Positions 1 to 13,656 of a stretch of 64,000 nt of DNA are shown one piece after another. Both the position numbers and the translations under genes were made by a program. The notes beneath the pieces are model-generated. The model was not told the origin of the DNA. It saw nothing but the letters and a program-made list of their open reading frames with translations, and ran no database searches. Every line of letters begins with the position of its first letter. Position 1 is the stretch's first letter. Source of the stretch: Nyssa sinensis (Eukaryota; Streptophyta; Magnoliopsida; Cornales; Nyssaceae); contig VIRR01000553.1 in the NCBI GenBank assembly GCA_008638375.1, positions 186,001 to 250,000 on the forward strand. The letters run 5' to 3'.

Positions 1-1800
1 CATGAAATTGGAAATATTCAGCTCACCGGAAAACCGGCCGGAGCTATTAACCTCCATATTCGAGAAGATTGGGAAGGTTTTGAGGGAAATGGAGGATAGA
101 TAGGGAACCTACATGAAAAACCCTAGGAAACTGCATTTTCAAAACCTTGAAAACTCACCGAAAAAATATCGCCCGCGCCGGAGAAGGCATTGGAACCCTA
201 CTGGTACATCGCCGAAAAATCGGGGACGAAGGGGGGACTGTTCGGGTCCGAGTCCGGTTCAGGTCCGAGTCGGGTTCGGGCGGTCCGCCCCTGCCATGTG
301 TCGTTCGGTGGTTTTAAATTAAAAACTAAATGGGGCCGTTTGGTTACAAGGTTAAGAAATTGAAAATAAAAATTAAAACAGGAACAGGGATATCCTATCC
401 CTGTTCTGGACTGATCATTGTTTGGGTAACCGAATTGAGAATAGGAAGAATTGAAAATTACGAATTTAACCCTGAACTTTTGGAAATTAAATTTGAACCC
501 CAAAACTTTAGGAAATCTGATTTTGACCCCCGAAACATTTGACTAATTATGTTCTGACCCCTCCTGAATAAAATATTAATAAAATATTATATTAATTTAA
601 TTAATTAAATTAATTTAATTGTTTAAATATTCAGAAATAACCCGGAGTCCAAATGGGACAAGTCATTAGTGTATTTTGACTGTCTCGACCATTCTGAGTC
701 CAATGGTGAGGTCCGTTTTACAACACAAGGTCCCGAAAAATAAAAGACCCGCAGTAACCTTTAAAATTACCAAAATGCTCCTGAATTGAAGTACAGTCAA
801 ACGAACTCCAAATTTAGTAAACAAATAGGAAAACTTTATTATCTCGAGCATTCCAGACTCAACCGTAGAGTCTGATTTATGAAAAGAGGTCACGAAATGT
901 AAGGACCCGTGAAAAGTGCAAATTGACTGTTTTGCCCTTTTTAGCCGAGATGTCCGAATTGAGTTCTACGAGAACCTAAACTTATTTTCTTCGACATCCT
1001 GGACTCGATAGCAGAGTTTAATTTAGCAGAATAGAAACTTATAAAATAAAGACATCAAATTTGTTGAATAGCATCATTTAGAAAACAAATGAACTGAGTT
1101 ACATTTATGATTTTAGGGACACGGAAAGGCAAGGAGAAAATGATCTAATATTTTACATTCCACTACTAGTTCCACTACACACCGAGTACATCTCCCCGAG
1201 TTGAGACCGACCATCAGGTACGATATATTGTGCTAAGTAAGAAATAGAATTGAGGTTAGGAATACTTGTTCTGCTGCCTTGATTGTTCACATGTTTGCTT
1301 GATTGTTCACATGCTTATGTGCTCCATGCTATCTTGCTGTATGTTGGGTGATGATATAAATAATGATTGTATGTATATCGCATGTGTTAGTACATTGTGT
1401 GTGAATTGTATTCCTTGAGAACTGTTGATATTATGAAATATGTACTTGAAAGCATGCTTCATGTATGAATGAGATGCATCATTGAGATTATATTGTGGCA
1501 TGAATGAATCAGAACATTTTGGCATAGTGTGGTTCTTTGTGCATGGCGTGAGTTGAGCACGTGGTGCTATGCATTATGAGGGTGCAGATCCTGTGGTGAA
1601 AAACCCAAAATCGGCCATTAAGTACTCGCATGCCTAACGGGTTCCGGACAGTGAAGCGAGACATACAAGGCGGTATTCATGCCAGCGGGGAAGGACCGTA
1701 TCATGAGACATGGGTGGGCATAGAGTTGCATGGGTGTGTCACGCAAACTGCTCATATACTGTATACTGTTCATATACTGCCATATTGATATTGAATGCCA
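1..1800 (-). repeat. Fragment of a long Ty3/gypsy-type LTR (inverted relative of the solo LTR at 50903-54539)
   Basis: The core at about 1190-1260 and 1560-1740 matches the reverse complement of about 52260-52320 and 51660-51850. Shared text includes GGTGCAGATCCTGTGGTG followed by an AAAACCCAAAAT stretch, and two nearby AAGCGAGACAT blocks. The match fades beyond about 1770 and is weak left of 1150. No coding frame is supported: the short frames are interrupted. The sequence is cut by the window edge, so no terminus is visible. Assignment to a Tekay/Del-like family with long LTRs is inferred from the TGTCACGCCCCG start of the related copy. Confidence 0.6.
382..406. repeat. Small perfect-arm hairpin
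   Basis: Nine-base arms GAACAGGGA and TCCCTGTTC flank a 7-base loop. It lies next to a GGGCCGTTTGGTT segment of the kind that often starts small non-autonomous DNA elements. The full boundaries of such an element cannot be fixed. Confidence 0.35.
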
Positions 1801-3400
1801 TATAAAGACACACGGGTCGTGATCATCTCCCTAGCAGGGTTATCACTTGGTAGGGTAGAATAAATATTTTGGGTTTCACGGTTTATAGGGATATTCTTGC
1901 CTCGAAGACGTTGGACTTTTCGAAAACTTGTGTTGGTTGACTATCTAGATTAACATACAATAGAGAGGCCTAATTGCATGTTGTGGTCTCTTGGTCCAAA
2001 GATGTATTGCAATGACACGCCTACTGTCACAAGATTTGGACTTATACTGGTTTACTTAGACAAAACTGGATAAATCTAATTAATTTTTCAATTAATTGGA
2101 TTACGGTAATTTAATCGCATAAATGTTAGTTAACTAATTTGCAAGCATTCCATTTGTTGTGCAAGTTAAGTGAGTAATGAAAGATTATGTATGCTAATAT
2201 TTTATACCTCTACAATTTTTTATTATTTGCAATTTAACTGTACTGATGAGAACAATTTGCTAGAGTGATTTTCATCCTTGATAAAGTTTTTGGTATTATA
2301 GGTGTACACAGTTATAAATTTAATGAATATTATTGATTCACTGCCAAATTGATTAGATGTCATCTGTAAGAGGCAAACTTGTTGATTATAACTTGATATC
2401 ATCTTAGTATAATTGATTATTTGACAAAGTTTTGAATAAGCCTATTTAAGATAGTTGGCATTTTTTTGTTTTGATTAAGAATCAAATTATATTGAACATA
2501 ATTCCTAGTGTGTGTCACTTGTTAATTTAGGTTTTTATAAAGGTGGTATTAACATAATTTTTGCAAACTTATAATGTGACGCAAAGAAAAGTTACAACTC
2601 TTTTATTGGTTTTCAAGAAAATTATGACTAAGGCTCTATTCAGATTGATAATTTTCTCTTCATCAAGATTTTATAGGTTTATTTTCAAATTGTTACTCAC
2701 TTTGTTAAAGATCCTGGTATATCCGATTTAAATCTTCTTTCAAAATTTAAGTTTAAAACTCATATTATGTTTGAGAACATTTCTCTTATAAGAAGCAATA
2801 AGAGTTGTTCTTTAAACATTTTAAATTGATAATGTTCTTATAAATATTTGTAAAATTATTGGGAATTCTTTACCTCGTAAAGATACTTGGGCGAATACAT
2901 ATGCTTGTCTCAACAATTTTGTTGATATGTGTATCACCAAGGTTTTCAAGATTTAAAGATCAACTTTATATTTATATTACTATTTCTCAATCATTCTTGA
3001 TATTTAATGCAACCTTTAGAACTTCCTAGTATGTTTTGGTTATAGTTGACAAGAGAATTTATTTTGTGACACTAAAGTTTATAATCTAGTCAAAAAGTAT
3101 CTATTTTATTGATATGAATTACAAAACAGTATGCTAAAGTTGCATATAAATTGCAATTGAAAGTGTTTTATTGATAGACTCGTACGACTAGTTTGAGTTT
3201 TACGCGGCGTGTTTTGTTGGTGTACACTTAGTTTCTTACACATACAGATGTTTAATGTATTTTTACCCACATTGTGTGCATCTAGTTTGGGGCTCTTGGA
3301 AGCTAGCATGTGACATAATGTAAAGTTTTGTGATAGATAATTTATTATTTTCATTAAAAGAGAATTACAAAGGGCTACAATTCAAACTAAATTAGAAAGA
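1800..3400. other. Unassigned AT-rich stretch
   Basis: No frame longer than about 80 codons and no recognisable domain. Scattered fragments read like old retrotransposon coding DNA full of stops, but I cannot name a family. No tRNA or tandem structure is seen. Confidence 0.4.
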
Positions 3401-3656
3401 ATTCAAATTTGTACTACTTTTTAGTATTAACTTCTACAACCATAATAGTATAAACCTGAGGGGTCTCATACAAAACGGTGATGTAGAATTTGAATAATTA
3501 AAAGGGACATGTATTATTAAGAGTTAATAGTAATAGTTTTGTAATTTAGTCCAACACTAGTATGACTAGGGTTAGGTTCATAATTAATATGATATGTAGA
3601 GACAAAAGATAGAAATTTCTCTCTAACCGAGAGTAGGCTGTGCAACCCCCCCACTC

Positions 3657-3682
3657 TTTCTCTCTCTCTCTCTCTCTCTCTT
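3657..3682 (+). repeat. (CT)n microsatellite
   Basis: About 13 CT units directly after a short C run. It sits in a 3440-3800 segment that looks like an untranslated leader or LTR edge of a decayed retroelement. That context is a guess; the microsatellite itself is plain. Confidence 0.85.
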
Positions 3683-3799
3683 CTTCGGGAGTTATAGAAT
3701 CCAATTGAAACTTGAGAGTTTCTTCAAGTTTAGGATTCACCTATGTGGATACGTTTAGAGACCAGAAGCATATATGGTTATTGTCGATGGTCTAGAAGG

Positions 3800-4565
3800 T
3801 TTTGAAAAATGTAGTACAAAGGTAACTATGATCAAAGATTCTTGTAACATTATGAATATTTTGCATACATCATAGACTAATCATAAGATGAAAAAATTAA
3901 TTAATTTAAATTTTTAATTTTGCTACACATGGGATACATAATGATTCTTTTTAGTGGTACTATAACCAAAGTTTGTGATTAATAAAAAATATTATAATTC
4001 TTGTTATAACATTGATTTATTATGAATAAATATGAATTTTGTGATTAAAATATGTAAGAGTTACATGATGGTTTGAAAAATTTTAGTTTTGAATGTAAGA
4101 TGCTTTCAAACTCTAATATCAATCTAGGGAAACAAAGTGGAAAAATGAAAGATTTTTTACATGAGTGGAATAACATATCTCATCACATTTTATATTTATG
4201 AAACACCAGTTTAATTAGAATGTTTGAGTGGAAAAGAGTAAATTGGGTGAGCTCAATTTATTGATAGTGATCATGAAGATACATTAAGTTTGGCGCACCT
4301 TAACTATGTGTTATCCCTTAGGGCATTGACATAGATTTTATAAATAAGCGTGGACCTTTTATTAGCATTTCTTTATGGGTCAGGACTTATGCTTGGGTTA
4401 TAAAAATAGGGATTGGTCACTGCTCTCGCTCAACTAGTTGTACTTTTCCATTAAACTTAGCAACCTAAAGTAGAGAAGAGAGTTCAAAGCCTTTCCCATC
4501 TCCTTGTAGATAGAGTAGTATCACACATATCATTAGAAACTAAAGAATGTCCAATGACTAGGAAT
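3800..4565. other. Unassigned stretch with a TATA-like promoter motif
   Basis: A TATA-like TTATAAAAATAGG near 4397-4409 is followed by a leader-like segment with no durable reading frame. This resembles an LTR promoter region of an old retroelement, but no LTR ends could be defined. Confidence 0.3.
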
Positions 4566-4571
4566 TGCAAT

Positions 4572-4724
4572 GGGACAAGTTTGGGATAGGAGACCTTTTT
4601 CCTAACCCCGTCCCATGAAAAAAAGTCTCCCCAAATCCATAACAAAGGCAGTGGGACAGGATTGGGATAGGAGACCTATTTCCTAAACCCGTACCATGAA
4701 AAAAAGTTTCTCCCGAAATCCATT
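4572..4724 (+). repeat. Tandem duplication, 81-bp period
   Basis: Two adjacent copies begin GGGACAAG (4572) and GGGACAGG (4653). They share TTGGGATAGGAGACC and an ATGAAAAAAAGT block, with about 10-15 per cent divergence. Non-coding. Confidence 0.8.
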
Positions 4725-5944
4725 AAAACCCCGTGATAGGCCGAGACAGGTCCTCATTTATTTTTAAATTTTTATTTTTTTATTTATTTTATTAAATTAA
4801 TTATAATTAACACATTTCAAACAAAACATTTAACTCTATCATGTTTGTATAAAATTCTAATGAGTAACTAAGAAATATCATTATAAACAGGGGTAGAGGA
4901 TGAATTCTTGCCTCAATGGGGGAAACTTTAACTCACTAATAAAATTAAATTAAATTATGTGAAATCCAAAAAAATGTAATGGTTACTACATGTATTTTGA
5001 ATATATAAAAAGAACAAAAATTTAAAAGTTTGATCGTAACATTTGCACCCAAAAAAAAAAAAAAGAATAAGATGAATCCAACAAACTGTAATTTTTCTGT
5101 TATGACTAAAAAAAATTAAAGCATTCGCAAATCTTTCACATAGGATTTACATCCCTTAGGCATATTTTATATAATTTATACTATTGCACATAAAAAGTAT
5201 GTGCACATGATTTTAACATTGCTTTTATAAAAATTTTAATTCTTATTTCAAATTCCTATACAAGAATCTTTATAACTATTCTCGAACTCCGATACAACAG
5301 ATACAAACCTCTCTTTCTTTTAAGGACTCTCAATCTCTCTCTTTTATTTCTAACTTTTATTAATGCCTCTTAAAGTTGTCATATGAATTAATTTAGCAAT
5401 TTCATATTTGAATGAGATTTGGGACAAAAACTAACGATAATTATTTACTTGGAATTCATATACCTTCTAAGATCATTTGAAAGCACTTTCACTCCACTTT
5501 TCAAGTCAATTATGTTTCAAACAGCCTTAATTTTTACGAATAAAAAACAAAAAAGGAAAGTAATATTAAAAATTCTTGTATGATGTATCTTCCAATGGAG
5601 ATGTGAACCAAAAAATCTAAAATGAAAAAGAAAGAATTATATAAATATATATCCAGCTCAAAATACATCAAGCGGGTGTAACTAAATTACATCAATTATA
5701 GTTATTAGGATGTAAAATCTCACCTCAAAATTTTTCCTTTTTTATATTCCATGTTAGACCTCCAACTCTTCAATAACCTCAAACAAATATAAATGTTTTA
5801 ACTTAATTATTTAATCATCTAATTTTTTTTTCACTGTCTATCCCCAAATATAACTAATTAGATAATTTGTAAAACAAACTCATTTGGGGGCAAGGTTAAA
5901 AAAATTTATTTAGTGGGGGCAAAATTTAAAATTTTTTGAAAACC
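4725..5944. other. Unassigned AT-rich stretch
   Basis: No gene supported. It has A and T homopolymer runs. A single copy of the CATCAAGCGGGTGTAACTA motif near 5666 is an outlying relative of the repeats in block A just downstream. Confidence 0.4.
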
Positions 5945-6163
5945 TCTACAATATTAAATTAACCACAACATTTTTCAAAAATTTCAGTAATTTTAGCCAA
6001 TTAGTAATCATGATTGACAACTTTGTTACATTGATCAAAAATCAATGATGAGCCATGATATTAAGCAAACTCGTAAACAAATACAAATGCATGAAAAAAC
6101 ATTTGATGCAAACTATGATGATGCAGGACCAGGTATATTGAGTACAGAAAAATAATAAGAATA

Positions 6164-6560
6164 GTACTGACCGTAAGATTGCAAGAGTTTGACTTAAGAG
6201 CAAAAGATTATGTGTAATCTTTGGCACACAACCTCCAAGGATCTGAGAAATTATCAAAATTTAGTGTTGGAATCCTAGATCACGTAAGTGTGAAATTATA
6301 GTACATCAAGAGGGTGTAACTACATTACAAAAAAATAATAAAAATGGTACTGACCGTGAGATTGCAAGAGCCTGACTTGAGAGCAAAAGATTATGTGTAA
6401 TCTTTGGCACACAACCTCCAAGGATCTGAGATCACGTAAGTGTGAAATGATAATACATTAAGAGAGTGTAACTAAATTACAAGAAAATAACAAGAATAAT
6501 ACTCACCGAAAAATTGTAAGTGCCTGACTTTGAGAGTAAAAGACAGTGTAATCTTTAGAA
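6164..6560 (-). repeat. Triplicated exon-like module, copies 1-3
   Basis: Three head-to-tail copies (about 6164-6246, 6348-6430, 6499-6560) with a period near 185 then 150 bp. Read on the minus strand, each is a pyrimidine-rich leader ending in a splice-donor-like site: CACG/GTCAGT in copy 2 and TTCG/GTGAGT in copy 3. The spacer carries a CATCAAGAGGGTGTAACTA motif. It looks like a duplicated untranslated first exon. No protein family was recognised in any frame. Confidence 0.6.
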
Positions 6561-6886
6561 GAATGAGAAGATTAAAAGAAGAAGATAAAGAGAATTCAGC
6601 GCTGGTTCACGATTTTCTCCTTTGTGAGGTTGGAACAAATAATTAGCAAGGAAAACAAAAAAGTCATAATAAAACAGAACAGGAAATAGTTGGCCTATTT
6701 CTTCAGACCCCACAAAGATTTAGCTGGATTCCACCTTTTTCCAATGAAAATAATGATTTAGAAAAATAAAAACAAAAAAGCATATCTAGAGGCAAAAGCT
6801 GTGCTATTTCCTTTGAGACCCACGAAGAAAAACCACACGCGCTTGTCTGCTCTGTCGTGAGTTTATCGAGCACGAATTCTTCAAAG

Positions 6887-6946
6887 AAATGGCCACATTC
6901 ATCTTCTTTGGGTGGTTTGAAATGGCCACATTCATCTTCTTTGGGT
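6887..6946 (+). repeat. 33-bp tandem duplication
   Basis: AAATGGCCACATTCATCTTC plus TTTGGG occurs twice, separated by TGGTTTG. The paralogous sites near 11470, 16465 and 47789 have it once, so the duplication is private to this copy. Confidence 0.75.
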
Positions 6947-9654
6947 CCAATCAAGAGCGTCTCCGAACGATTAATTTATTAGAATTATTATAATCATATT
7001 TTTTTAATTTAATTTTAAAAATATAATTTTATTTTTATGTTTTTCTAACTTTTTGCCAATTTTATTTAATTTTTTTAAAAAAATTAATTTAATAATTTAT
7101 AAATTATAGATTTATTTTCAATAAAATTTATATATTTAAATTTTAAAATTTTAGATTTATTAAATAAAATTTATATTAAATATAAAAATTTCTTTTTTTT
7201 TCACCTTACCTTATTATTTTAAATAATTTATTGATTTAATTGCCGAAGAGCCTTTGACAACAACACAACAGTGTCTCCAAACTCTTCTTGATAGTTTTTT
7301 TTTTTTTCTTGTTTAATGTGTACTGTTCAGACAGTTCAGAAGTATTACTGACGCATCAATCAATCACGCAAGTGTCCATAACATTCCTCCAAAAATAAAT
7401 AAAAAAAAAAACATTTGTAGGGTCAATTGGCCCTATAAGCCTTCATTAACTCTATCAATGGTGGTACACTGTTGCGAGTGTTGGTCCCATAGAAAAATTG
7501 CTCAATAGATACGACAAATTGGTCCAGCCCTGCATATGATCCTTCGTTCTGCGTGATCATTACTTCCATAGCTGTATCCCACATTTTTTCAATTAAATTA
7601 ATAATTTAAAAAATTAATTTAAAAGAAAACAAAAAAATTATAATAAAACAAACCAGGAAATAATTGGGCTATTTTCTTGGACCCACAAAGATTAGCTCTA
7701 TTTCATCTTTTTTTCCAAAGAAAATGATGATTTAGAAAAAATAAACAAGAAAGTCATATCAAGCGGCAACAGGCAACAGCTGTGCTATTTCCTTTCGAAC
7801 CATGAAGAAAAAACACACCAAGTGCTTGCCTGTTCACCATTACTTTACCGACCATTACAGCATTACCTGCATAGCTGTATCCACCTTTCCCCAATTAACA
7901 TAATGCTGTCGAAAAATAATTAAAAACAAAAAATTTATATTAAAACAAAAACAATTAATAGAAATAAAAAATTAATAATTTATTAATTATTAAAAATTTT
8001 TATACTTTTATTCATCAATAATTATTTTTTACATATAATTGATTTTTAATTAAAAAAAATAAAACTTTATATGTAATTTTTTTAATGACATTATAATTTT
8101 TTTAAAAAAATACATATAATATTTAACTTATGACATAAAATACTCTTGATGTTTATTTTAAGGATAAAATTGTTTTTTCTTATGTTATAATTTTTTTCAT
8201 TTATAATATTTTTTACTTCAATTATATAAAATTAATAAATATAATTATTAAGACATGTCTTTAATGATATATATATATATAAATATATATATATAACTAT
8301 TTTATCTTTCTAATAATTAATATTATAAAAAAAATCTAATTATAAAATTAAATTAATTATTTAAAAATTTATTAATTATTAATTTATTTAATATTAATTA
8401 TAAAAAAATCAACAACAACTATGTTATTTCCTTCGCCCTACCAAGATTAGCTGTATTCCACCTTTTCGAATGAACAAAATGGTTTAGAAAAATAAAACGA
8501 AAAAGTCATATCAAGACTGAATTGGAAAATAATTGTTGTTAAGGAAATTGAATTCACTGGTCACAATACTTAACTGCCTAAGAGGATACAAATTAGCAAT
8601 ATTCACTTTAAAAATTTAACCTTTTTTTACTTAAAATCTTGAAAAGTAAAATAGTTCAAAAAAATTACTTTTTTTTCTTTGTTATTAGTATTGTGATTCA
8701 CTGCATGTACAAACATGGAGAATAGTATCCAAACTACTCTTATTAAATGAGACTTAAACACGTCATTATTTTCGAACAAGCTGTGACCCAGTTATTACTG
8801 TCCGAATGATAATACGATATTCTGATTCAAATAAAATTAGGTTCAATTTAAACCAAAATCAATTTAGACATAACTCCGACTCATAATAATGGATAACTCG
8901 ACTGATCTAATCAAATCTAATCATATTAGATCAATTTAATTTAAATATTTCAAAAACAGAAAAAGTCATAATCACAACATATTACGAGATGTCACCCCGT
9001 GCAACGTCATTCATGACCTAATATTTTTTTATAATCAAGAAATTACTGGTAATCAATGACACGTTATTTTCACAATAAATCATCAATTTAAGCCCCAATC
9101 TTTGCATACAACAAGTACATGCAATTTTTTTTTATACAAACCCTAACCTTTGAGTAATTTACTGATTTGGCGGTCGGAAAGTCTTTGTCAACAACACACA
9201 ACACTATCTCATAACTCTTCTTTATAGTCTTTTTTTCTTGTTTAGTGTGTAGTGTTCAGACATTTGAGACGTATCACTCACGCATCAATGATATCATGGT
9301 GGTCCAATCATGTAAGCGTTGAAAAGTCAAGTGGCCCTATGAGTCTTCATTAACTCTATTAATGGTAGTACACCGTTGCGGTTGTTGGTACCATAGAAAA
9401 ATTGCTACATAGGTACAACAAGCGGGTCCAGCCCTGCATATAGTCCTCCATTCTGCCTGACCATTACCTCCATAGCTGTATCCCACCTTTTTTTCAATTA
9501 AATTAATAATTTAAAAAAATAATTAAAAGAAAAAAATGTCATAATAAAACACCACATCATAAATATGCATTATTTTGTATGTGTGTAACTGCGTGCGTTT
9601 CTTTATTAATTAATCCTAGTTAGAAGGGTTTAATAACAAAATTAAAAATAAAAA

Positions 9655-9745
9655 AATAATAAAAATAGTACTGATCGTGAGATTGAAAGAGACTCACTTG
9701 AAAACAAAAGATTATGTGTAATCTTTTGAAGGATGAGAAAATTCA
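9655..9745 (-). repeat. Exon-like module, copy 4
   Basis: Single copy of the module described at 6164-6560. The minus-strand donor position reads CACG/ATCAGT here, so the GT is lost. It is nearly identical to copy 5 near 17100. Confidence 0.55.
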
Positions 9746-10981
9746 AAGAAGAAGATAAAGAGAATCAACTACTGGTTCATGATTTTCTCATTTGTAAGGT
9801 TGGAATAAAGTTATCAAGTATAGAAAAAAATTCTAAGTGACAGTGCCAGATCGGGAGGACAAGTAAGGCCTTGTCTCTTCCCAAAATTTTGATATTTCTA
9901 TCATTAATTTTGTTAAAATATTTTAATAAAATAATATTGGCCTCTTTTTTTTTTTTTGAATGTGTTTAATCTTTTTATTTAAATTTTAACGAAAAATTAT
10001 GATGAATAATATTATTTGATAAACTAATTTAATATATTTAGCATTACTCCTAAAAGAAAAAAAAACAAATAAGACTAATAAATATAATGTGATAAAATAA
10101 AAATAAGTTATTTATCTAAAATTTATTTTTAAATAAAATAAAAAAAATTTAAAAAAGTTAAAATAAATTGGTCAAAATTAAAAAAATACAAATGAATAAA
10201 ATAAATAATTTTATCATTTTAAATAAAAAATTAACTAAAAAAATATTTATAATTTTTAAATAAAATAAAAATATTAATATAATCTCATAAACTAAAGACG
10301 TCCTTGTAATTTAACAAAAGAAAAAAAAAAAAAAAAAAAGAAAGAAAGGAAAAAAGCAAAAGAAGTAGAAAGATCATAAAATAGTACAAATTTTGTTATT
10401 AGTCTTTATGATCAAATGACCCAAGAAAGCAACAAAGAGAGAATTTGATAGATTTAGAATGTATTTGATAGTTATTTTGATATAATTTTTGAAATTTTTT
10501 TAAAAAATTTTATAATTAATATTTTAAAAATTATAAAAATATGTTTGTCTATAATAATTTAAATTATAAAAAATAAAAAAAATTAAAATTAATAACTTGT
10601 GAAAAGTTATCTCGCATTTTAAAATTTGAAACCTGCATTTAAAAATCTAATCCAACAAACCTTTATTATCTCCTGCAGCCAAACAGGACTTTGTGCATTT
10701 CACGTGGGTGGCTGTGTGTGTGTCACATCAAGCGACATCGAAAACTGAAAGAAAGGTTAATGTTTGTCCCTTGGTAGAATGATAAAAGCACGCATCGCCC
10801 AACCCAGCACCCACCAAGTCTGACAGGTCTTTATAACAAAAGAAACAGCAGGTCATTGTTGGCTTGTGAAGCACTCTCATCCATTTCACCCTACCCCACT
10901 CACAGAAGAAAAGTCACGTTTGGCTGTAAGCACTCCAAAAATCAATCTTGAAGCCTTGAACAACCAATTCCCTGTAACCAG

Positions 10982-11025
10982 AAAAATACCCTCTCACAAA
11001 AAAAAAATATATATATATATATCAA
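10982..11025. repeat. A run and (AT)n microsatellite in block A
   Basis: An A run followed by about nine AT units. The block B equivalent (18430-18475) is longer and includes a TACGTGTA interruption, so this is a length-variable site between paralogues. Confidence 0.75.
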
Positions 11026-11560
11026 GCTTGAAATGCACTTAGATAAAAGTATAAAATGTCATACTTTTTTAGTGACAAACTTCGTTCGATAAGGTTTACA
11101 TACGATCAATTTTTTACTTTTAAAATAATATAAAATTTTACACATTCAAAATCAATGAGTCTTTAATTACCCATGCTTCAAAGACTAATTACTTTTTATT
11201 TCTTGTGAGGGTCGAATAAATAATTAATAAGGAAAACAAAAAAGTTATAATAAAATAAAACAGGAAATAGTTGGACTATTTTTTTTAGACCCTACAAAGA
11301 TTAGCTGGATTCCACCTTTTTCCAATAAAAATAATCATTTAGAAAAATAAAAACAAAAAAGTCATATCTAGAGGCAAGAGCTGTGCTATTTCCTTTGGGA
11401 CCCACGAAGAAAACCACACCAGCGTTTGTCTGCTCTATCATGAGTTTACAAAACACCAATTCTTCAAAGAAATGGCCACATTCATCTTAATTGGGTCAAC
11501 TAAGGGCGTCTTCGAACGATTAATTTATTGGAATTATTATAATCATATTTTTTTAATTTA

Positions 11561-11957
11561 ATTTAAAAAAGTAATTTAATATTTAGTTATATATATTTTT
11601 AAAATTTGTCTGAATTAATTTTTTTAATTATAATTTTATTTTAATAATTTTTATTTATTTCAACGGTTCAAATTATTTTAAATATATAATCTAAATTTGA
11701 TTAATTTTTTTATTTTAATGTTCAAACTACAACAATAATTCAGACAAAAAATAATATTTAACTATTAAAATAAAAATATTAATATTATAAAATTATTAAA
11801 ATTAAATTTTAGTATGACAAAAATAATTTTTAACTATCAAAATTACTCTAACCAGAAAACACTGTACCCTCTAGAAGAACTTGGGCATCGCCAATTTTCC
11901 CAGAACCTTGGCTCTGGCATGAATTGACATCTCCACAAATATATAAAGGGATCATCA
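11561..11957. other. AT-rich junction between blocks A and B
   Basis: No gene supported. A TATA-like ATATATAAAGGG sits at about 11939-11950, just before the start of block B. With no reading frame downstream it cannot be called a functional promoter. Confidence 0.4.
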
Positions 11958-13562
11958 ATTCGTTGACAAGAATGTTAAACAAATTTTCAGTAGAAAATTA
12001 AGCTACTATTTTTGAATTATACTCATATTCTCTTAGATTTTTTATCTCCCTTATTTTTTTTAGAAATAAAAAATACTATCTTCAAGTTTTTTTTTTTCTA
12101 AATAACAAGATTATTTTCTTATTTTTTTTAATTTTTGCCAATTTTATTTAATTTTTTTAAAAAAAATTAATTCAATAATTTATAAATTATACATTTGTTT
12201 TTAATAAAATTTATATATTTAAATTTTAAAAATTAAAATATTTTAAATAAAATTTATATTAAATATAAAAATTTCTTTTTTTCATCTTATCTCATTTTTT
12301 AAAATAATTTATTGATTTAATTGCCGAAGAGCCTTTGACAGCAACACACAACAGTGTCTCCTAAGTCTTTTTGATAACCTTTTTTTTCTTGTTTAATGTG
12401 CAGTTTCAGACAGTTCAGAAGTATTACTGACGCATCAACAATATCACGGTGGTCCAATCACGTAAGTGTCCATGACATTCCTCCAAAAAAAAAAATAAAT
12501 AAACATTTGAAGAGTCAATTGGCCTGCCAGCCTTCATTAACTCTATTAATAGTGCTACACTGTTGTTAGTCCCATAGAAAAATTGCTCAATAGATACGAC
12601 AAGCATGTCCAGCCCTGCATATGGTCCTTCGTTCTGTCCGACCATTATCTTTTTTCAATTAAATTAATAATTTAGAAAATTAATTAAGAAAAAAAACAAA
12701 AAAGTCATAATAAAACAACCAAGAAATAATTGGACTATTTCTTCGAACCCACAAAAATTAGTTGTATTCCATCTTTTTCCAAAGAAAAAATAAACAAGAA
12801 AGTCATATCAAGCGGCAACAGCTGTGCTATTTCCTTTGGCACCACAAAGAAAAAGCACACCAATGCTTGCCTGTTCATCATTACTTTGCTGAGCACGAAT
12901 CCTTCAACGAAATGACTTCATTCATCTTCTTTAGTCCAACTAAGAGCGTCTCCAAACGATTAATTTATAAGAATTATTATATTAATATTTTTTTAATTCA
13001 ATTTTAAAAATATAATTAGATAATTGGTTAATTATATTTTTAAAATTTGTCTGAGTTAAATTTTATTTTAACAATTATTATCTATTTTAACAGTTCAAAT
13101 TATTTCATGATCGACAGCTATGTTAAATTGATGAGAAATCAATGATGAGCCATGATATTAAGCAAAGTCATAAATAAATATAAATGCATAAAAAAATATT
13201 TTATGTAAACTATAAAAGATGCAGACCGATTTAGCAAATTCAATTCATTAATATAACATATATTAATTATTAAATTATATAATTTTTTTAAAATTAAATT
13301 TATATATCATAAATTTGGCATATTATAAAATAATATTTTATATGTATAATATATATTATAATATATTATTTTATAAATATAAAATATATTAATATCGTTG
13401 TCAGATTAAATAAAATTTATTTTGATAATTAATAAATTTAAATTAAAAACTTATATACTCAGCCAAAAAAAAGTTTTTGAAATCAGTAAGAAAGAATTTG
13501 AAATCTAATTGAGGAGGGTTTGGTTCCTGTTGTCAGACATCGTCGCTGGGTTGAGAGAGGGA

Positions 13563-13587
13563 AGAGAGAGAGAGAGAGAGAGAGCGA
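13563..13587 (+). repeat. (GA)n microsatellite
   Basis: About 11 GA units after GAGAGAGGGAA. The block C counterpart near 43680 is shorter. Confidence 0.85.
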
Positions 13588-13656
13588 GACACAGGAGCAG
13601 AAATCAGTAAAAATCTAGTTGCATGTGGATGAGGTGGATATGGGTGGTGATTGAAA

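Larger units (their letters stand above)
5945..11560. repeat. Segmental duplication block A (non-coding)
   Basis: Two long alignments define it. 5948-6835 matches 40503-41408 in block C. 7850-9550 and 9551-11200 match 13980-15684 and 16990-18655 in block B. Within the block 6640-6990 recurs at 11215-11560, and a segment starting GCCGAAGAGCCTTTGACA (7242) recurs in altered form near 9165. Copies are close to identical over hundreds of bases, apart from indels in A/T runs. No durable coding frame exists on either strand. Conservation of non-repetitive text suggests a duplicated promoter or leader region rather than a transposon. That is inference: no LTR, TIR or target duplication was found at the ends. 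Confidence 0.75.

Noticed and set aside
6042..6257. 71-codon minus frame (and its relatives at 16996-17193 and 40592-40804) as a conserved small protein
   Set aside because: The frame differs by indels and premature stops among copies, and the conserved part coincides with the leader-like module and donor site rather than with codon structure.
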